64,000 bases of DNA, from positions 27,298,241 to 27,362,240 of the forward strand of contig CM067519.1 in NCBI GenBank assembly GCA_034509495.1. Direction: 5' to 3'. Both the position numbers and the translations under genes were made by a program. Numbering within the stretch: position 1 is the stretch's first letter; each line of letters begins with the position of its first letter. Source of the stretch: Acestrorhynchus altus. Its lineage: Eukaryota > Chordata > Actinopteri > Characiformes > Acestrorhynchidae. This document shows, one piece after another, positions 46,710 to 57,449 of the stretch. The notes beneath the pieces are model-generated. The model was not told the origin of the DNA and ran no database searches. It worked only from the letters and a program-made list of their open reading frames with translations.

Positions 46710-48570
46710 ATTTCATTATAAAAATATCCATGTCAGTCTAATCGTTAAAAATAACTCATCAGATATAAAGTGCTTTTATACAAAAATTGTACATTTCTGA
46801 TCAAAACATGATCAAATTTATAGAAATATCTGTTTTCTGAATTCTGTTAATATTTACATCACAACAGTATGTAATATGTGTCTCCTATAAATACTTTACT
46901 AAAGTTTTGGTGAATAAAAGTACATGAAGCTATGAAAACATCCCAGAAACCTGGTCTCGGGTTCTAAAGGTTACTCGTCTGATATTAGAGATGTTTGTTC
47001 TTTGGTTCAGTTCCTCTTACTGTTCCTTTTGTACTATTTTCTGACCTCTGGCTGGACAGGAGCATTTAATCAATCAAGACCTTTAATCAAAGCACTGTCA
47101 GCTTGTCAGAGAACTTGTTGAGTAAGTTATGAATGTTTATTGAAACCCGAGGCTCAGACGTGTTCCAGCAGCCTTAATAACCTTTCCGAACATCAGTATT
47201 CCGTACACGTAACGTGTTTCCCCACATTTCAGCAGCTTATTTTATCCACCTTGTTGCAAAATCTGTGGCAGGATTCTGTGTGTAGACTGAGAGCTGAAGA
47301 AGGCAGAGCACAGGCTGAAACATGTCCATCTAAGCAGGGGTCTGTGAAACCTTCAGGGCTTCCAGTCTTATATCACCCACCGAGGTCACATGACGACAAA
47401 CGCAGAACACCATCGACTGGGCTGTTAAACAGTAACGAGAAGCAGGAACGATTCAATCAAACATTTAGAGGATTAACTTTACGGGCTTCTTATGAAACAC
47501 AACTTCAGAGCACGAAGGTCTGAAATATGCCAGATACAGTCCTGTCTTCTGATGTCCAGCACATTTTAATGGATCGGTATCGGCTAGTTTAGTCTCAGTC
47601 CAGTTCTGAGTCATGGTGTTCAGAGGGGTGTTGCCAGTCGGCAGCCGTGAGGAATCTTCCCGAGTTTAGACTCACAGTGGGACAGAGAGAGCAGGAGAAC
47701 CGAATGCCTTTAAACCAGCTCTGAATAGAGAACCATGTAAATGAAAGTACTGATATGTACTGATATCTACTGAATGTACTGAATGTACTGAATGTACTGA
47801 TATCTACTGAATGTACTGAATGTACTGAATGTACTGATATCTACTGAATGTACTGAATGTACTGAATGTATGAAAACATGCAGCGTCTTTATCAGGAACC
47901 TCCAGACGTCAGAAATAAACACATTATCATCTCTGAGACACACGGTCTCCTGCGACTGAGCAGTAACGTCTGGATTCCTGGATCATCTGAGCTTCACGTT
48001 GTTCTGATTAATGACCCTGATATAAATGTAAACAAAGCTCCTCTGTGTGAGAGATGCTGGGGAAGTGCAGGGGTGTCTGACGGATAATGTATAAGACTCT
48101 GAACAGGTCTGAGCATGATCTACACACCACTGCTGACGTGCCAGTGTTTTGTTATGCCAGGTGTTCCCGTGGGCGATGGCCCGTATGCTGCCTTTTGATT
48201 GGTGGTCTGGATACACACCCCTGGCGATCCAGTGCAGTGAGTTTGCAGTTTTAGGTGTTTTGACTGCGAGACAAACAATGTTCTGAAAAGTGTAAAACTG
48301 CAGTTTCTACAGAACCACAGTGAACTTCTGTTTATTACACAGATATTATGGATTATTATAAAACAGGACGAACAGAAGAATATCGTACATAATCAAATAT
48401 TATAACATAAACAAACAAGTGAACTGAACTGAATTAAACTGAACTGAATTAAACTGAACTGAATTGAACTCAGCAGAACTGAATTAAACCAGACTAGATG
48501 TTGATAGAGAAAGCAGGATGGTCTGTTTCTAAAGCTGCTTATGTTGAGAGAAAACCTTAAAGCCTGCTGA
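46710..48570. other. Intergenic sequence, no gene seen
   Basis: It holds GAATGTACT short repeats at 47755-47875 and AACTGAATT repeats at 48420-48490. An open frame at 47140-47523 has no recognised motif and no splice context. Confidence 0.5.
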
Positions 48571-48579
48571 AGAAGCTGG

Positions 48580-48650
<71 letters not shown>

Positions 48651-48739
48651 CTGAAGCTTGTTGTGCCATTTCTATCTAACAACACACTGAACACACAGAG
48701 CATGGTCTTATTACACAAGGCCTCATATGAAAGACACTC

Positions 48740-48780
<41 letters not shown>
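48580..48780. repeat. CA and GA microsatellites
   Basis: (CA)n at 48581-48647 and (GA)n at 48743-48779. Confidence 0.95.
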
Positions 48781-48782
<2 letters not shown>

Positions 48783-49042
48783 TCTCCATCCTCTAAAGTG
48801 GGAGTTAAAGCTTTAGAGGTTGGAGTTTCACTGATGGCTTATTCTGCTAAATATATGAATCCATGAGTTTGAGCAATCTTCAACTATACAATCAGCCCTG
48901 AGCCCACAGACGCCCACCCGAGCCCTCCTGCTCAGCACCTCAGCGGAGCCCGGGACACTGCGCTCAGCAGATTATGAAGCAGTTATCAAGATATGGACTT
49001 GTGTCTCTGTTATCTGGGGGGAAAGGTGCTTGAACCTTAAAA

Positions 49043-49045
<3 letters not shown>

Positions 49046-49099
<54 letters not shown>
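49046..49099. repeat. GT microsatellite
   Basis: Simple (GT)n run. Confidence 0.95.
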
Positions 49100-49100
<1 letters not shown>

Positions 49101-49266
49101 CACGTCTGAGTGTATATTAAGAAGCTGTCCCTTGTTGACGAGGTGTCCAAAGTGCATTTCCTCTGGCTGAGTCATACGAGTGTTAATGCAGTGAACAGTG
49201 ATGGATTATGAGCTACAATGTAACTCAATAAGACTTTTTCTGTGGGACTGCAGTTCTATAGTGAAT

Positions 49267-49690
49267 GAAGATGAAGGTGATCAGGATCAATAACTGATGA
49301 TAACTGTAGTCTGATCTGATCAATATTTATTGATCTACTCATACAGAAGTGGTGTCTCTCAGTACGGCGTCGGGTTTAACGCAACACACCAGACGTCTCT
49401 GCATGGAGGTGTAGAGGTTCCTAATGGTATCCTGTGATGATCCATCTCATGCAGCTTGAATGTTCTCACTCAGTTCTTCAGATGGTGTGGTAGGGGTGGA
49501 GCGTTGATAGAGCGTCCAATAGCATCCCACACTTTTTCAATCAGGGACAGGTCTGGAGACGAGACCGACCACGGCGTAGTATCTGTGTCTTCAAGACGAG
49601 ATCTTGAGATGGCAGCAGTGTGTGGACGAGCGTCATCCTGTTGGAACAGAGCACCGGAGTGTGTGTTCAGAAAAGGTAGAATATATATGT
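49267..49690 (-). mobile_element. Tc1-like transposon fragment with transposase C-terminus
   Basis: The minus-strand frame reads HSGALFQQDDARPHTAAISR, SVSSPDLSLIEKVWDAIGRS and INAPPLPHHL. The QQDDARPHTA and SPDLSLIEKVWD motifs include the second Asp and final Glu of the DDE catalytic triad. The downstream half continues in another frame to the element end at about 49267. It is truncated and frameshifted. Confidence 0.88.
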
Positions 49691-50457
49691 ATATATACAC
49701 TTAACCATTAAAGATGTGAACTAGTTCATTTAGTTAATGGCTATTTTAGTGTCGTAGTCGAACCCTGACTCTCAATGACTTCTCAAAACACTGAATTATG
49801 CAGAAATATTTAAGTATGATCATGGCATTGTTCTATTAAAGTGAGTTAAGGCAGCACGATCCAAGCACACGCGTCCTTGAACTGTATGTCTGGGACGTGC
49901 AGAGCAATCAGCAGAGAGCTGTGCAATGAGCTTATCAGCTCGCCCCCTTAGCTCACTAATTCAGTGGTGTGAGGTAAAGTAAGAATGAACTGTCTGAAGT
50001 GATCTCAATGACCTTGCAGGATCTTTCCAGGTTGCCCCTGAACAAAGAACAGGAGCAGTTACATAAATCATCACTGCCTCTGCTGGTGCTGTACCATAAG
50101 TCAGTGCTGGCTTATACGGCCTTGAAACTAGAGCTGAATGGATGATATGCTACCGTATATCTAGTACAGTTATAGTGATACTGATACACGCTGGGATTGT
50201 TAATACATACTGGTGAAGCCTTGGTTATAATGAGATTACGAGAGAACTGTACCTTAAAACAGCAGCTGGTACTGACTGTATTACTGACTGTGATACACCG
50301 TGTCTGTCATTCACACCGTGCGCCGGAACACTGCCGCTGCACTACGGAACTTTGGTGGAGCTGCACGAGAATGTCTCTCACTCAAACACGCTGCTTCTGT
50401 ATCTCTCAGCTTGTCCACAACTGCATGTGTAGAGCTGTAGTAATAACACACACACAC

Positions 50458-50459
<2 letters not shown>

Positions 50460-50535
<76 letters not shown>
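50460..50535. repeat. AT microsatellite
   Basis: Uninterrupted (AT)n of about 37 copies, followed by GATA repeats and a second AT tract at 50583-50615. Confidence 0.97.
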
Positions 50536-50537
<2 letters not shown>

Positions 50538-50581
50538 TAGATAGATAGACATAGTATAGATTGATATAAGAAAAGAGAGGA

Positions 50582-50614
<33 letters not shown>

Positions 50615-50719
50615 ATAAATATATTAATGTTTTCTAATTCCTGACATATAAAGACAAGAAATACTGCAAAAAATTTAGATAAGATTTCTGCGTAACAGTG
50701 ATGAAACAAGTCTCTCAAA

Positions 50720-51950
50720 GGGGGGAGGGATTAAAACCGACCAGAGCGGCCTCTGATTGGTTGAATTAGATGATTGACAGCACTGTGAGCCATTGCCTGT
50801 ACGGGGAAGGATTAAAACCGAAACCAAACAAACTCTGAGTTAAGCTGAGGATGACATCGCTGTGATACGCTGCTCAGTGAGGGGGAGGGATTAAAACCGA
50901 GCAGAGCGGCCTCTGATTGGCCGAGAGAGATGATTGACAGCTCTATGAGCCGCTTCCCGCATGGGGAGGGATTACAACCAGCAGCTGCTCACATTAAGGT
51001 CAAGCGTGTATGGCGGCGGCGGGCTGAAGGCGGTGAGCGGGTGTTTTAAGGCCATTCATTCGCTGGTTCTCGGCTCAAGCTGCTGGCTTCGCGCCCGATC
51101 GCTTTACCGACAGACAGGTGAACCCGGGTTCCACGCTCCGTATCGAGGAGAACGCTACCTTTTTCATTAAAACAGAGAAAGGGCTGGTAGCGACCTCAAT
51201 CCCTCCCGGCGCTTTGGCAGCTTTGCAGTTAGCTCTCCTCATCAGCGGCGGCGCAGTGGTGTTTCGCTGCTCTGCTTTCAATCGGCCTGACTAGCAGTGC
51301 TGCAACTTGGTGGGAACAGGGAGTCCTCGGTGTCGCCCCCGCGAAACCAAAGAGGTCTAAAAAATCGTGTTTCACCATGCCCCAGGTGTGGGTTTCATTG
51401 TAGGCCGGGTGGCGCGCCATGCTGCCAGGCCCACGCGGAGGGATATCCCCGCACCCCGGCACTTCTTTATCTCCCTCCATCTTCTTGCCCCGCGCTCAAA
51501 ATTACCCCCCGGTCCAATATTAATAAGAGTAAACTAAAGCCCGGCTGGGGTTGTTTTGCGTCGGGGGTGTTAAAGATGCGCGTGTCTGTGTTAAAGGGTT
51601 GGCGGAAGAACTGTGATTCGGTTTATCTTTATAAGACGCCTGGACGCGAGTACCATTGGTTATCAGGGGTAGCGGTTTCGTTTATCAATGTAATAGATTC
51701 CACGCGCGGCGGTGTTTTGTGGTTCTGGCCTGTTCCGCTTTTAAAGCGCTTTGCAGGGGCGGGCGTTCCAGCACATGGTGCCGCAGCTGGATGTGTGAAA
51801 GCCTCGTATGAGGGTCTGCGACGTCCTGTGTTGCATCGGCCTGAACACCTGCCAATCAACCGCCACTGCGCCGCCTCCTCCAATCAGCGTGAAGGGCAGC
51901 TAATGACGTTGATGCGCAGACTGCTGCGCATCATAGCAACCGCATGGCTC
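50720..51950 (+). promoter_or_regulatory. mat2a upstream CpG region with duplicated CCAAT blocks
   Basis: GGGATTAAAACCGA plus CAGAGCGGCCTCTGATTGG occurs at about 50726-50760 and again at 50886-50920, with a partial third copy at 50805. Each full copy contains an inverted CCAAT (ATTGG). Further CCAAT boxes at 51852 and 51879 and a CRE-like TGACGT at about 51903 lie downstream. The region is GC-rich and precedes mat2a. A first coding exon, expected to encode a peptide ending near VGEGHP, was not found. Confidence 0.5.
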
Positions 51951-52872
51951 CCCATAATAACCCCTGGTGGTGAGGGAACCAGACTTTGACTACAGAAAGA
52001 TTTGCTGGTTCCATTCTGAAACGGCAGGATGGACCGCAATTTTACGTGGACGTGTGCCTGCCCCAGTGAATATTAGAGAGTGTGTGTGTGTGTCACAGAT
52101 TCCAACAGTAAGAGCCTATGCAGAACACACACCACCATCACCATGTAGAGACGCTGGGTTTGATGCCCAGTCTGTGCTGCACCAAATGCTGAACCAACAG
52201 CCCTCTAAGCCCTCGCTGTAATGGAAGTAGCGTTGCTGAGATTGAGCAGTTGTGAATATAATGATACATCCAGCGAAATTCTTCTGTAACGTTATCGCGT
52301 GCCCGTGACTTCGGTAGTTTTTGGGATTGTTATCTCACACCCATTAGGGACGTGGGGGCCGGCGGTACCCACACCTTAAGGCGTGGTAAGAATACCTGTA
52401 GGGACTGTTTCTGAGGGTAAACTGGTAAAGCAGCAGGGTTTAGTGTAGATGCACTGTTGCACTCTTTGAGTATCATACACCTGGCAGTGGTGAACCTACA
52501 ACAGCGAGCTCGTGGTGACAGGCCAAAGTACAATGCCACGGCGTGGAAGATGGACGGGCTCCAGTGCAGCTGATTAGCTTAGCTTACCCTCTGCCTAAAT
52601 ACCTGGAATTTCTGGGGCCACACTGCACATTCTGGCGCGGTTCTCCTCTATTGGCTGCTGCGAGAGCCTTACGGTGAAACCCGTCCTGCCCTGGGGTGGT
52701 TTGGAGAGCGTTCAACCTGAGCTTTTGGCTCGTGTTTCGCCCGTGCAGAATGTTCCCATCTGTGCTGAATTTGCATTTCGGTCATGTTTTTCATCTCATT
52801 TGTCTGATTTAAACCATCCTCGCGCTCTTATTCGGCTGTAAGTTAATCTCCTGTGCTGTTTCCTTTCTACAG

Positions 52873-53898
52873 ATAAGATTTGCGACCAGATCAGTGATGC
52901 TGTGCTCGTGCCACCTCCAAGCAAGACCCCGACGCAAAGGTTGCATGTGGTGAGTGTTGTATTACAAAGCTTTTTTAATTGCGTCTCTGACTTTCCGGCT
53001 CAACCTGCATACAGACTCTGACTGATCAGAGAGAGGGGGCGGGGCTGATGATCAACCTGCATACAGACTCTGACTGATCAGAGAGGGGCGGGGCTGATGA
53101 TCAACCTGCGCCACAGACTCTGACTGATCAGAGAGAGGCGGGTGATGATCAACCTGCACATACAGACTCTGACTGATCAGAGGGGCAGGGCTAATGTTCA
53201 ACTACATGAATCTGACTGATCAGAGAGAAGGCGGGCTGATGATCAACCTGCATACAGACTCTGACTGATCAGGCGGGCTGATGTTCAACCTGCATACAGA
53301 CTCTGACTGATCCAGAGAGAGAGGCGATTTGATGCTCAACTTCTAAGACAATTCTCTTAGGAATGAAGCATCTTAAGTGTTATATTATTCTTCCCATTGA
53401 CATTTCCTAAAATGTTTCAGGGATAATAAGTAAGCCGAGTCAGCAGTATGTTCTGCCCGCTCTGCTCATCTGTCTGTTCTGATTTGCTCCATTCTCCTGA
53501 TAGAAACCGTTGCTAAGACCGGAATGATCTTGCTGGCTGGCGAGGTGACCTCTCGTGCTAGTGTGGACTACCAGAAGGTCGTCAGGGATGCCATCAAGCA
53601 CATCGGTTATGACGACTCCTAAAATCTGAGAATTCATTTAGCTCTCAAAGCACGAGAAGAAAAACCCCAAAGTTGGTCCATGCCAGTCAAGTCCTCACTG
53701 TGGTTCTGAGTTAAATTAACACAGTAACATCAGACAGCATTTGTTTGAAGTATCTCAATGTCTAAGTGGCTCTTATTCTTAGGGTTTGATTCCAGACACC
53801 ACAGTAATGTGGTGGCTCTGGGCAGCAATCACCTGACATTGCTTGGGGGATTCATCTGGACGTGGCCAGGAGGATATTGGTGCAGAGACCAGGTGAGA

Positions 53899-53935
<37 letters not shown>

Positions 53936-55438
53936 ATAGTGGCATCGAGCGAGATATTCTGTGCTTTTTGTGTTTACAGGGTGTGATGTTTTGGCCTCAT
54001 GTGTGGCGAACTAGATGAGTGCATGCCCCTCACCATCGTTCTGGCTCACAAGCTGAACGCAAAGATGGCAGAGCTGCGCCGTAGCGGGACTCTGCCCTGG
54101 CTCAGGCCGGACTCCAAGACCCAGGTGGGCGGTGTTTACTTTAATAACCGGTAATGTCACGGATCGCGTAACCGACGCTCACAGACCTCGTATTCACTGA
54201 ACGCTGTAGGTTGGTCCTCACCTGTGTCTGTCGCTCTCCAGGTGACCGTTCAGTACAGGCAGGACCGTGGCGCCATGCTGCCCGTACGCGTGCACACTGT
54301 GGTAGTGTCTGTGCAGCACGATGAGGGTGTGTGTCTGGACGAGATGAGGGATGCACTAAAGGAGAAAGTGGTCAAGGCTGTGGTGCCCAGCGTCTACCTG
54401 GACGACGACACAATCTACCACCTGCAGCCCAGTGGCCGCTTTGTTATCGGAGGCCCTCAGGTGAGGCTGAGACACAACCACAGGCAGAGGGACGGGCTGG
54501 GGTTCTTTGTTGATTAATTCTCCAATGTTAATCTGAGGTGTGTTTTGGGATAGGGCGATGCCGGTCTGACTGGACGTAAAATCATTGTGGACACGTACGG
54601 CGGTTGGGGTGCCCATGGAGGTGGTGCGTTCTCTGGGAAGGACTACACTAAAGTGGACCGATCTGCGGCGTACGCAGCCCGCTGGGTGGCCAAGTCTCTG
54701 GTGAAGGCTGGACTGTGCAAGCGTGTTCTGGTCAGGTGAGCTGTTTATTCGTTGTGTTTTGGGACCTGTTTGCCGGTGGGCCGTCCACGATAGCTGTTGA
54801 CTTATCATTGTCTGTATTTATGGGTGTCTCATGTTGATGCCCACCCTCTCTCCATCTCCATCTTCCACTATGGCACCTCTCAGAGGAGCGAGAAGGAGCT
54901 GCTCGACATTGTTAAGAAGAACTTTGACCTCCGCTTGGGGTGTGGGTAAATAAAAGTACACTCCTGTGAAGGTTGGCCCATGAGCGATCGCGAAAGCAGG
55001 TGTTGTGCGCACACCCGGTGGGCAGAGATACCGCGTAGTTCAGTTTGAAAGTCTCAGCGCCGGTTTGAGCTTTACTGGCGACCTGGGCAAGAGCCGTGTA
55101 GCGAAGGGTCCGTCTGACAGGTCTTAACCCAGCTGGAGACGCTGCTTCATGTCCTGCTGATGTGCAGCATTTAAATATGCCAGGTTCACATATTGTAGTT
55201 TTAAGCTCAGTTCACGCACGTCTGATTTTATGCGTGGTCGTATGAAATGCCCATCGAATAGACCCGCTTTGAAATGCTGTTCTCTGTGCATCGTCTTGAA
55301 TCGTGTTTGCGATGGTCTCACTTCTTCTCCTGTACAATTCCAGAGATCTGGACCTGAAGAAGCCAATCTATCAGCGCACCGCCGCCTATGGCCACCGTGA
55401 GTCCTTCCCGCCAGGAGGTGCCCAAAAGCAAATACTAA
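52873..55438 (+). CDS. mat2a: S-adenosylmethionine synthetase 2A, exons with small indels
   Basis: Exons, numbered as in mammals: 2, 52873-52949; 3, 53514 to about 53625; 4, 53783-53892; 5, 53980-54124; 6, 54242-54460; 7, 54554-54735; 8, about 54824-54947; 9, 55344-55438. The enzyme makes S-adenosylmethionine from methionine and ATP in the cytosol. Exon 6 is intact (219 nt, as in mammals); exons 3 and 7 are nearly so (AKTGMILLAGEVTSRASVDY; GDAGLTGRKIIVDTYGGWGA, KDYTKVDRSAAYAARWVAKS). Exons 2, 4, 5, 8 and 9 carry several indels and some substitutions each: exon 2 is 77 instead of 78 nt, exon 4 is 110 instead of 113, and exon 7 is 182 instead of 183. Exon 1 was not found. Introns are kept, so it is not a processed copy. 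I cannot tell consensus error from a recent pseudogene; the intact 3' UTR hairpins favour the former. Confidence 0.9.
52999..53340. repeat. Decayed 52-bp minisatellite in mat2a intron
   Basis: About seven copies of the unit seen at 46447-46702. Here they carry many deletions and substitutions, so lengths vary from about 40 to 53 bases. Confidence 0.9.
53897..53933. repeat. CA microsatellite
   Basis: (CA)n starting seven bases after the exon 4 donor of mat2a. Confidence 0.93.
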
Positions 55439-55458
55439 ATGTAACTCCTTCCATGGTC

Positions 55459-55488
55459 AAGCAGGCGTACACTACAGAAACCTGACTT
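55459..55488 (+). promoter_or_regulatory. mat2a UACAGA hairpin 1 (non-consensus)
   Basis: Stem CAGG/CCTG (55462-55465 with 55481-55484), extended by AAG/CTT past one bulged A. The loop contains TACAGAAA, with C rather than A at the ninth position. It lies 20 bases after the stop codon, where mammalian hp1 sits. Confidence 0.55.
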
Positions 55489-56093
55489 GCCCTTAGGAAG
55501 GGATAAATGCAAACCCTCACCATCCAGTCTCCTGTAAATCTCACTAAAGCCCTGTCCCCTGTCCTGTCCCCTACCCCCACAGTCCTTTCAGCTCCCAGTC
55601 CCAAAGGTAAACAAATCTTCCCTTCCTTTCACGCTCCTCTAACACGCACACCTTTTTTCTGACCTTCAACCTCGTTCCTTTTACTGTTTCTAGACTCTTC
55701 TGTTGAATGGTGATCTGGAAAGTGTTTCCTTGTGCGCTTGTCCGTCTCCCTGTCTTTGTGTCTCTCTGCCCTTCCTCCCATGCATCCTGCTTAATGAATT
55801 AGTGATGGCACAAGTTGAGGTCAGTTTGAGCGACGCTGGATGAAGCCCCTCAATGTTTTATTATCGTAATAAAAGCACCAATGCTTGCATTTATGCCAGG
55901 TCGACCATATTTAAGAGCACTATTAAAGTCATTGACGGGATCAAACCTTTTGTTAAGGGTTGGGCGAATGTTTGAAAAGAACCTGCCTTTGGTTGGAGAG
56001 AACTTTTGAAAACTTGAGCAGCTTCGATCGGGGTAGATCTTGGGGTTTTATTTTTCACATGTCTACAGTCGTGGTTCCTGCAGGCCATACTTT

Positions 56094-56120
56094 TTCTGAC
56101 GTGTTACAGAGAAGTCAGAA
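56094..56120 (+). promoter_or_regulatory. mat2a METTL16-type hairpin
   Basis: A perfect 7-bp stem TTCTGAC/GTCAGAA encloses a 13-nt loop GTGTTACAGAGAA with the UACAGAGAA consensus. In mammals METTL16 binds and methylates this adenosine as a readout of SAM supply. Confidence 0.88.
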
Positions 56121-56270
56121 GCTGCTACCAACCCACGTGGCACTGAGGGACCATGACTCTAACCACTCCCCTCACCCCACCCCTTCCACCCTTTCCACCC
56201 TCTGTTAGGTGTCTCTCTACTAGACCACGACGAAGGCACTGCACTTCCCCCTCTGCGCGTGGCCGACAGC

Positions 56271-56294
56271 GGGGCGTAGCTACAGAGAAGCCCT
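56271..56294 (+). promoter_or_regulatory. mat2a METTL16-type hairpin
   Basis: Stem GGGGC/GCCCT (one G-U pair) around the loop GTAGCTACAGAGAA. GCTACAGAGAAGCC is also the form I recall for a human MAT2A hairpin. Confidence 0.82.
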
Positions 56295-56384
56295 GCTCCC
56301 TCTCCGCCGCAGAGGGGCAGCCTTCGTCACTTGAATCGCTCCATACTTGAAAACGTTGTATTGCTTGGTGGCACTCTTCGAGCC

Positions 56385-56408
56385 CTGGCGTGAATACAGA
56401 AAAGCCAG
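56385..56408 (+). promoter_or_regulatory. mat2a METTL16-type hairpin
   Basis: Stem CTGGC/GCCAG around the loop GTGAATACAGAAAA, with the UACAGAAAA consensus. Confidence 0.85.
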
Positions 56409-56555
56409 TCTTCCTCGGGAGGGTCTCTTTAAAAGTTCCTTTTGTACACATGTAAAGCTGAGTCTTTTTAAGAAAAATAATAAATTAGTACTTTTGTTTT
56501 CCACTTGCCTGAACACTGTCGTTTTGGTGTGTCCCACGTGCCTGCCTCCTGGCAT

Positions 56556-56586
56556 CCCCGTAGTGTCCTACAGAAAAGCTTTGGGG
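56556..56586 (+). promoter_or_regulatory. mat2a METTL16-type hairpin
   Basis: Stem CCCCG-T-AG/CT-T-TGGGG with a single T-T mismatch and one G-U pair. The loop is TGTCCTACAGAAAAG. Confidence 0.75.
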
Positions 56587-56752
56587 CCCTGCCACTAGGT
56601 GGCGCTGGAAGCTGTGACCATTGTTGACTATTTTATTATTTATTTTTACCTGAATGATGGCAGATCGGTGAGATTGACCATGCGCTCGGACATGCTCACA
56701 TGTTTTTATGTTTGGGCGACCTGCGGCACGTCCGAGGCAGAAGCAGCAGTTT

Positions 56753-56779
56753 GGTCGGTGTTGTACAGAGAAACCGGCC
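56753..56779 (+). promoter_or_regulatory. mat2a METTL16-type hairpin
   Basis: The 7-bp stem GGTCGGT/ACCGGCC (one G-U pair) encloses a 13-nt loop GTTGTACAGAGAA, the same loop length and motif position as the copy at 56094. Confidence 0.88.
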
Positions 56780-57063
56780 TCGTTTACGTGCTCTGCCCGG
56801 CGCGCGGCTCTCGTCTTTTTAGTTTTTATTTTTCCCCGTCTGACGTTTCCTTCCTTCAATGCTGGAGAGTGGTGTGACAGACTGGTTACTGAAAGAGTAA
56901 AAGTGCCTTTTCTATTATTTTTCTCTTTCCCTGCCCCACTACCTCTTGCCCTCATTTCCACCCCTGCCCTGCAATGCCCACTCAATGTCCCCCTGTGATC
57001 TGTACCAACTGAAAATCCTCAAGCCCCTCTTCCTCCCTCTGCTGTTCCATGTTGGTAATTTTG

Positions 57064-57069
57064 AATAAA
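57064..57069 (+). terminator. Polyadenylation signal, mat2a
   Basis: AATAAA with a GT-rich downstream element at about 57088-57103. Confidence 0.75.
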
Positions 57070-57324
57070 AATTCTGCCCTCAAATCTCGTGTGTGTCTGT
57101 GTGCTTTGGTGTAAACGGTCTGGAGATGAACGTTTAACGGTAATTCTTCTGACGGAGGTTGACTGCAGTGCTCACGAGCTGGGATTTGACTCCATAAATG
57201 CTCCCCAGCCACGATGGATGGGACTGCCCACCACTCCGGCTGTGTGTGCTCACCACCCGTATGTGTGTTTTTATTTTTGTTGTGGGTTAAAGATGACATT
57301 TCCCCGTACACAAAGCACTGCGTC

Positions 57325-57440
57325 CTGTTGGAACAGCACCGGAGTGTGTGTTCAGAAAAGGTAGAACCACTGGTTGCAGAACCTCTTTAACATAACGTTC
57401 TGTTAGTGTCTGTAATGAAGATAAAAGGTGATCTGGCACC
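57325..57440 (-). mobile_element. Tc1-like transposon fragment
   Basis: It shares CACCGGAGTGTGTGTTCAG and AAAAGGTAGAACCACTGGTT with 49640-49680 and, inverted, 22090-22150. It is a short relic. Confidence 0.65.
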
Positions 57441-57449
57441 ATATGAAAC

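Larger units (their letters stand above)
55439..57085 (+). other. mat2a 3' UTR
   Basis: It runs from the TAA at 55436-55438 to the AATAAA at 57064-57069, followed by a GTGTGTCTGTGTG element. It contains six UACAGA hairpins, listed individually. An internal AATAAA at 56479-56484 could give a shorter form. Confidence 0.75.

Noticed and set aside
47140..47523. 127-codon frame in the inpp5j-mat2a interval
   Set aside because: No recognisable motif, no splice or promoter context, and length within chance for this amount of sequence.
56347..56985. Several 60-160 codon frames on both strands downstream of mat2a
   Set aside because: They lie in the mat2a 3' UTR, overlap one another and cross the structured hairpins; no protein homology.
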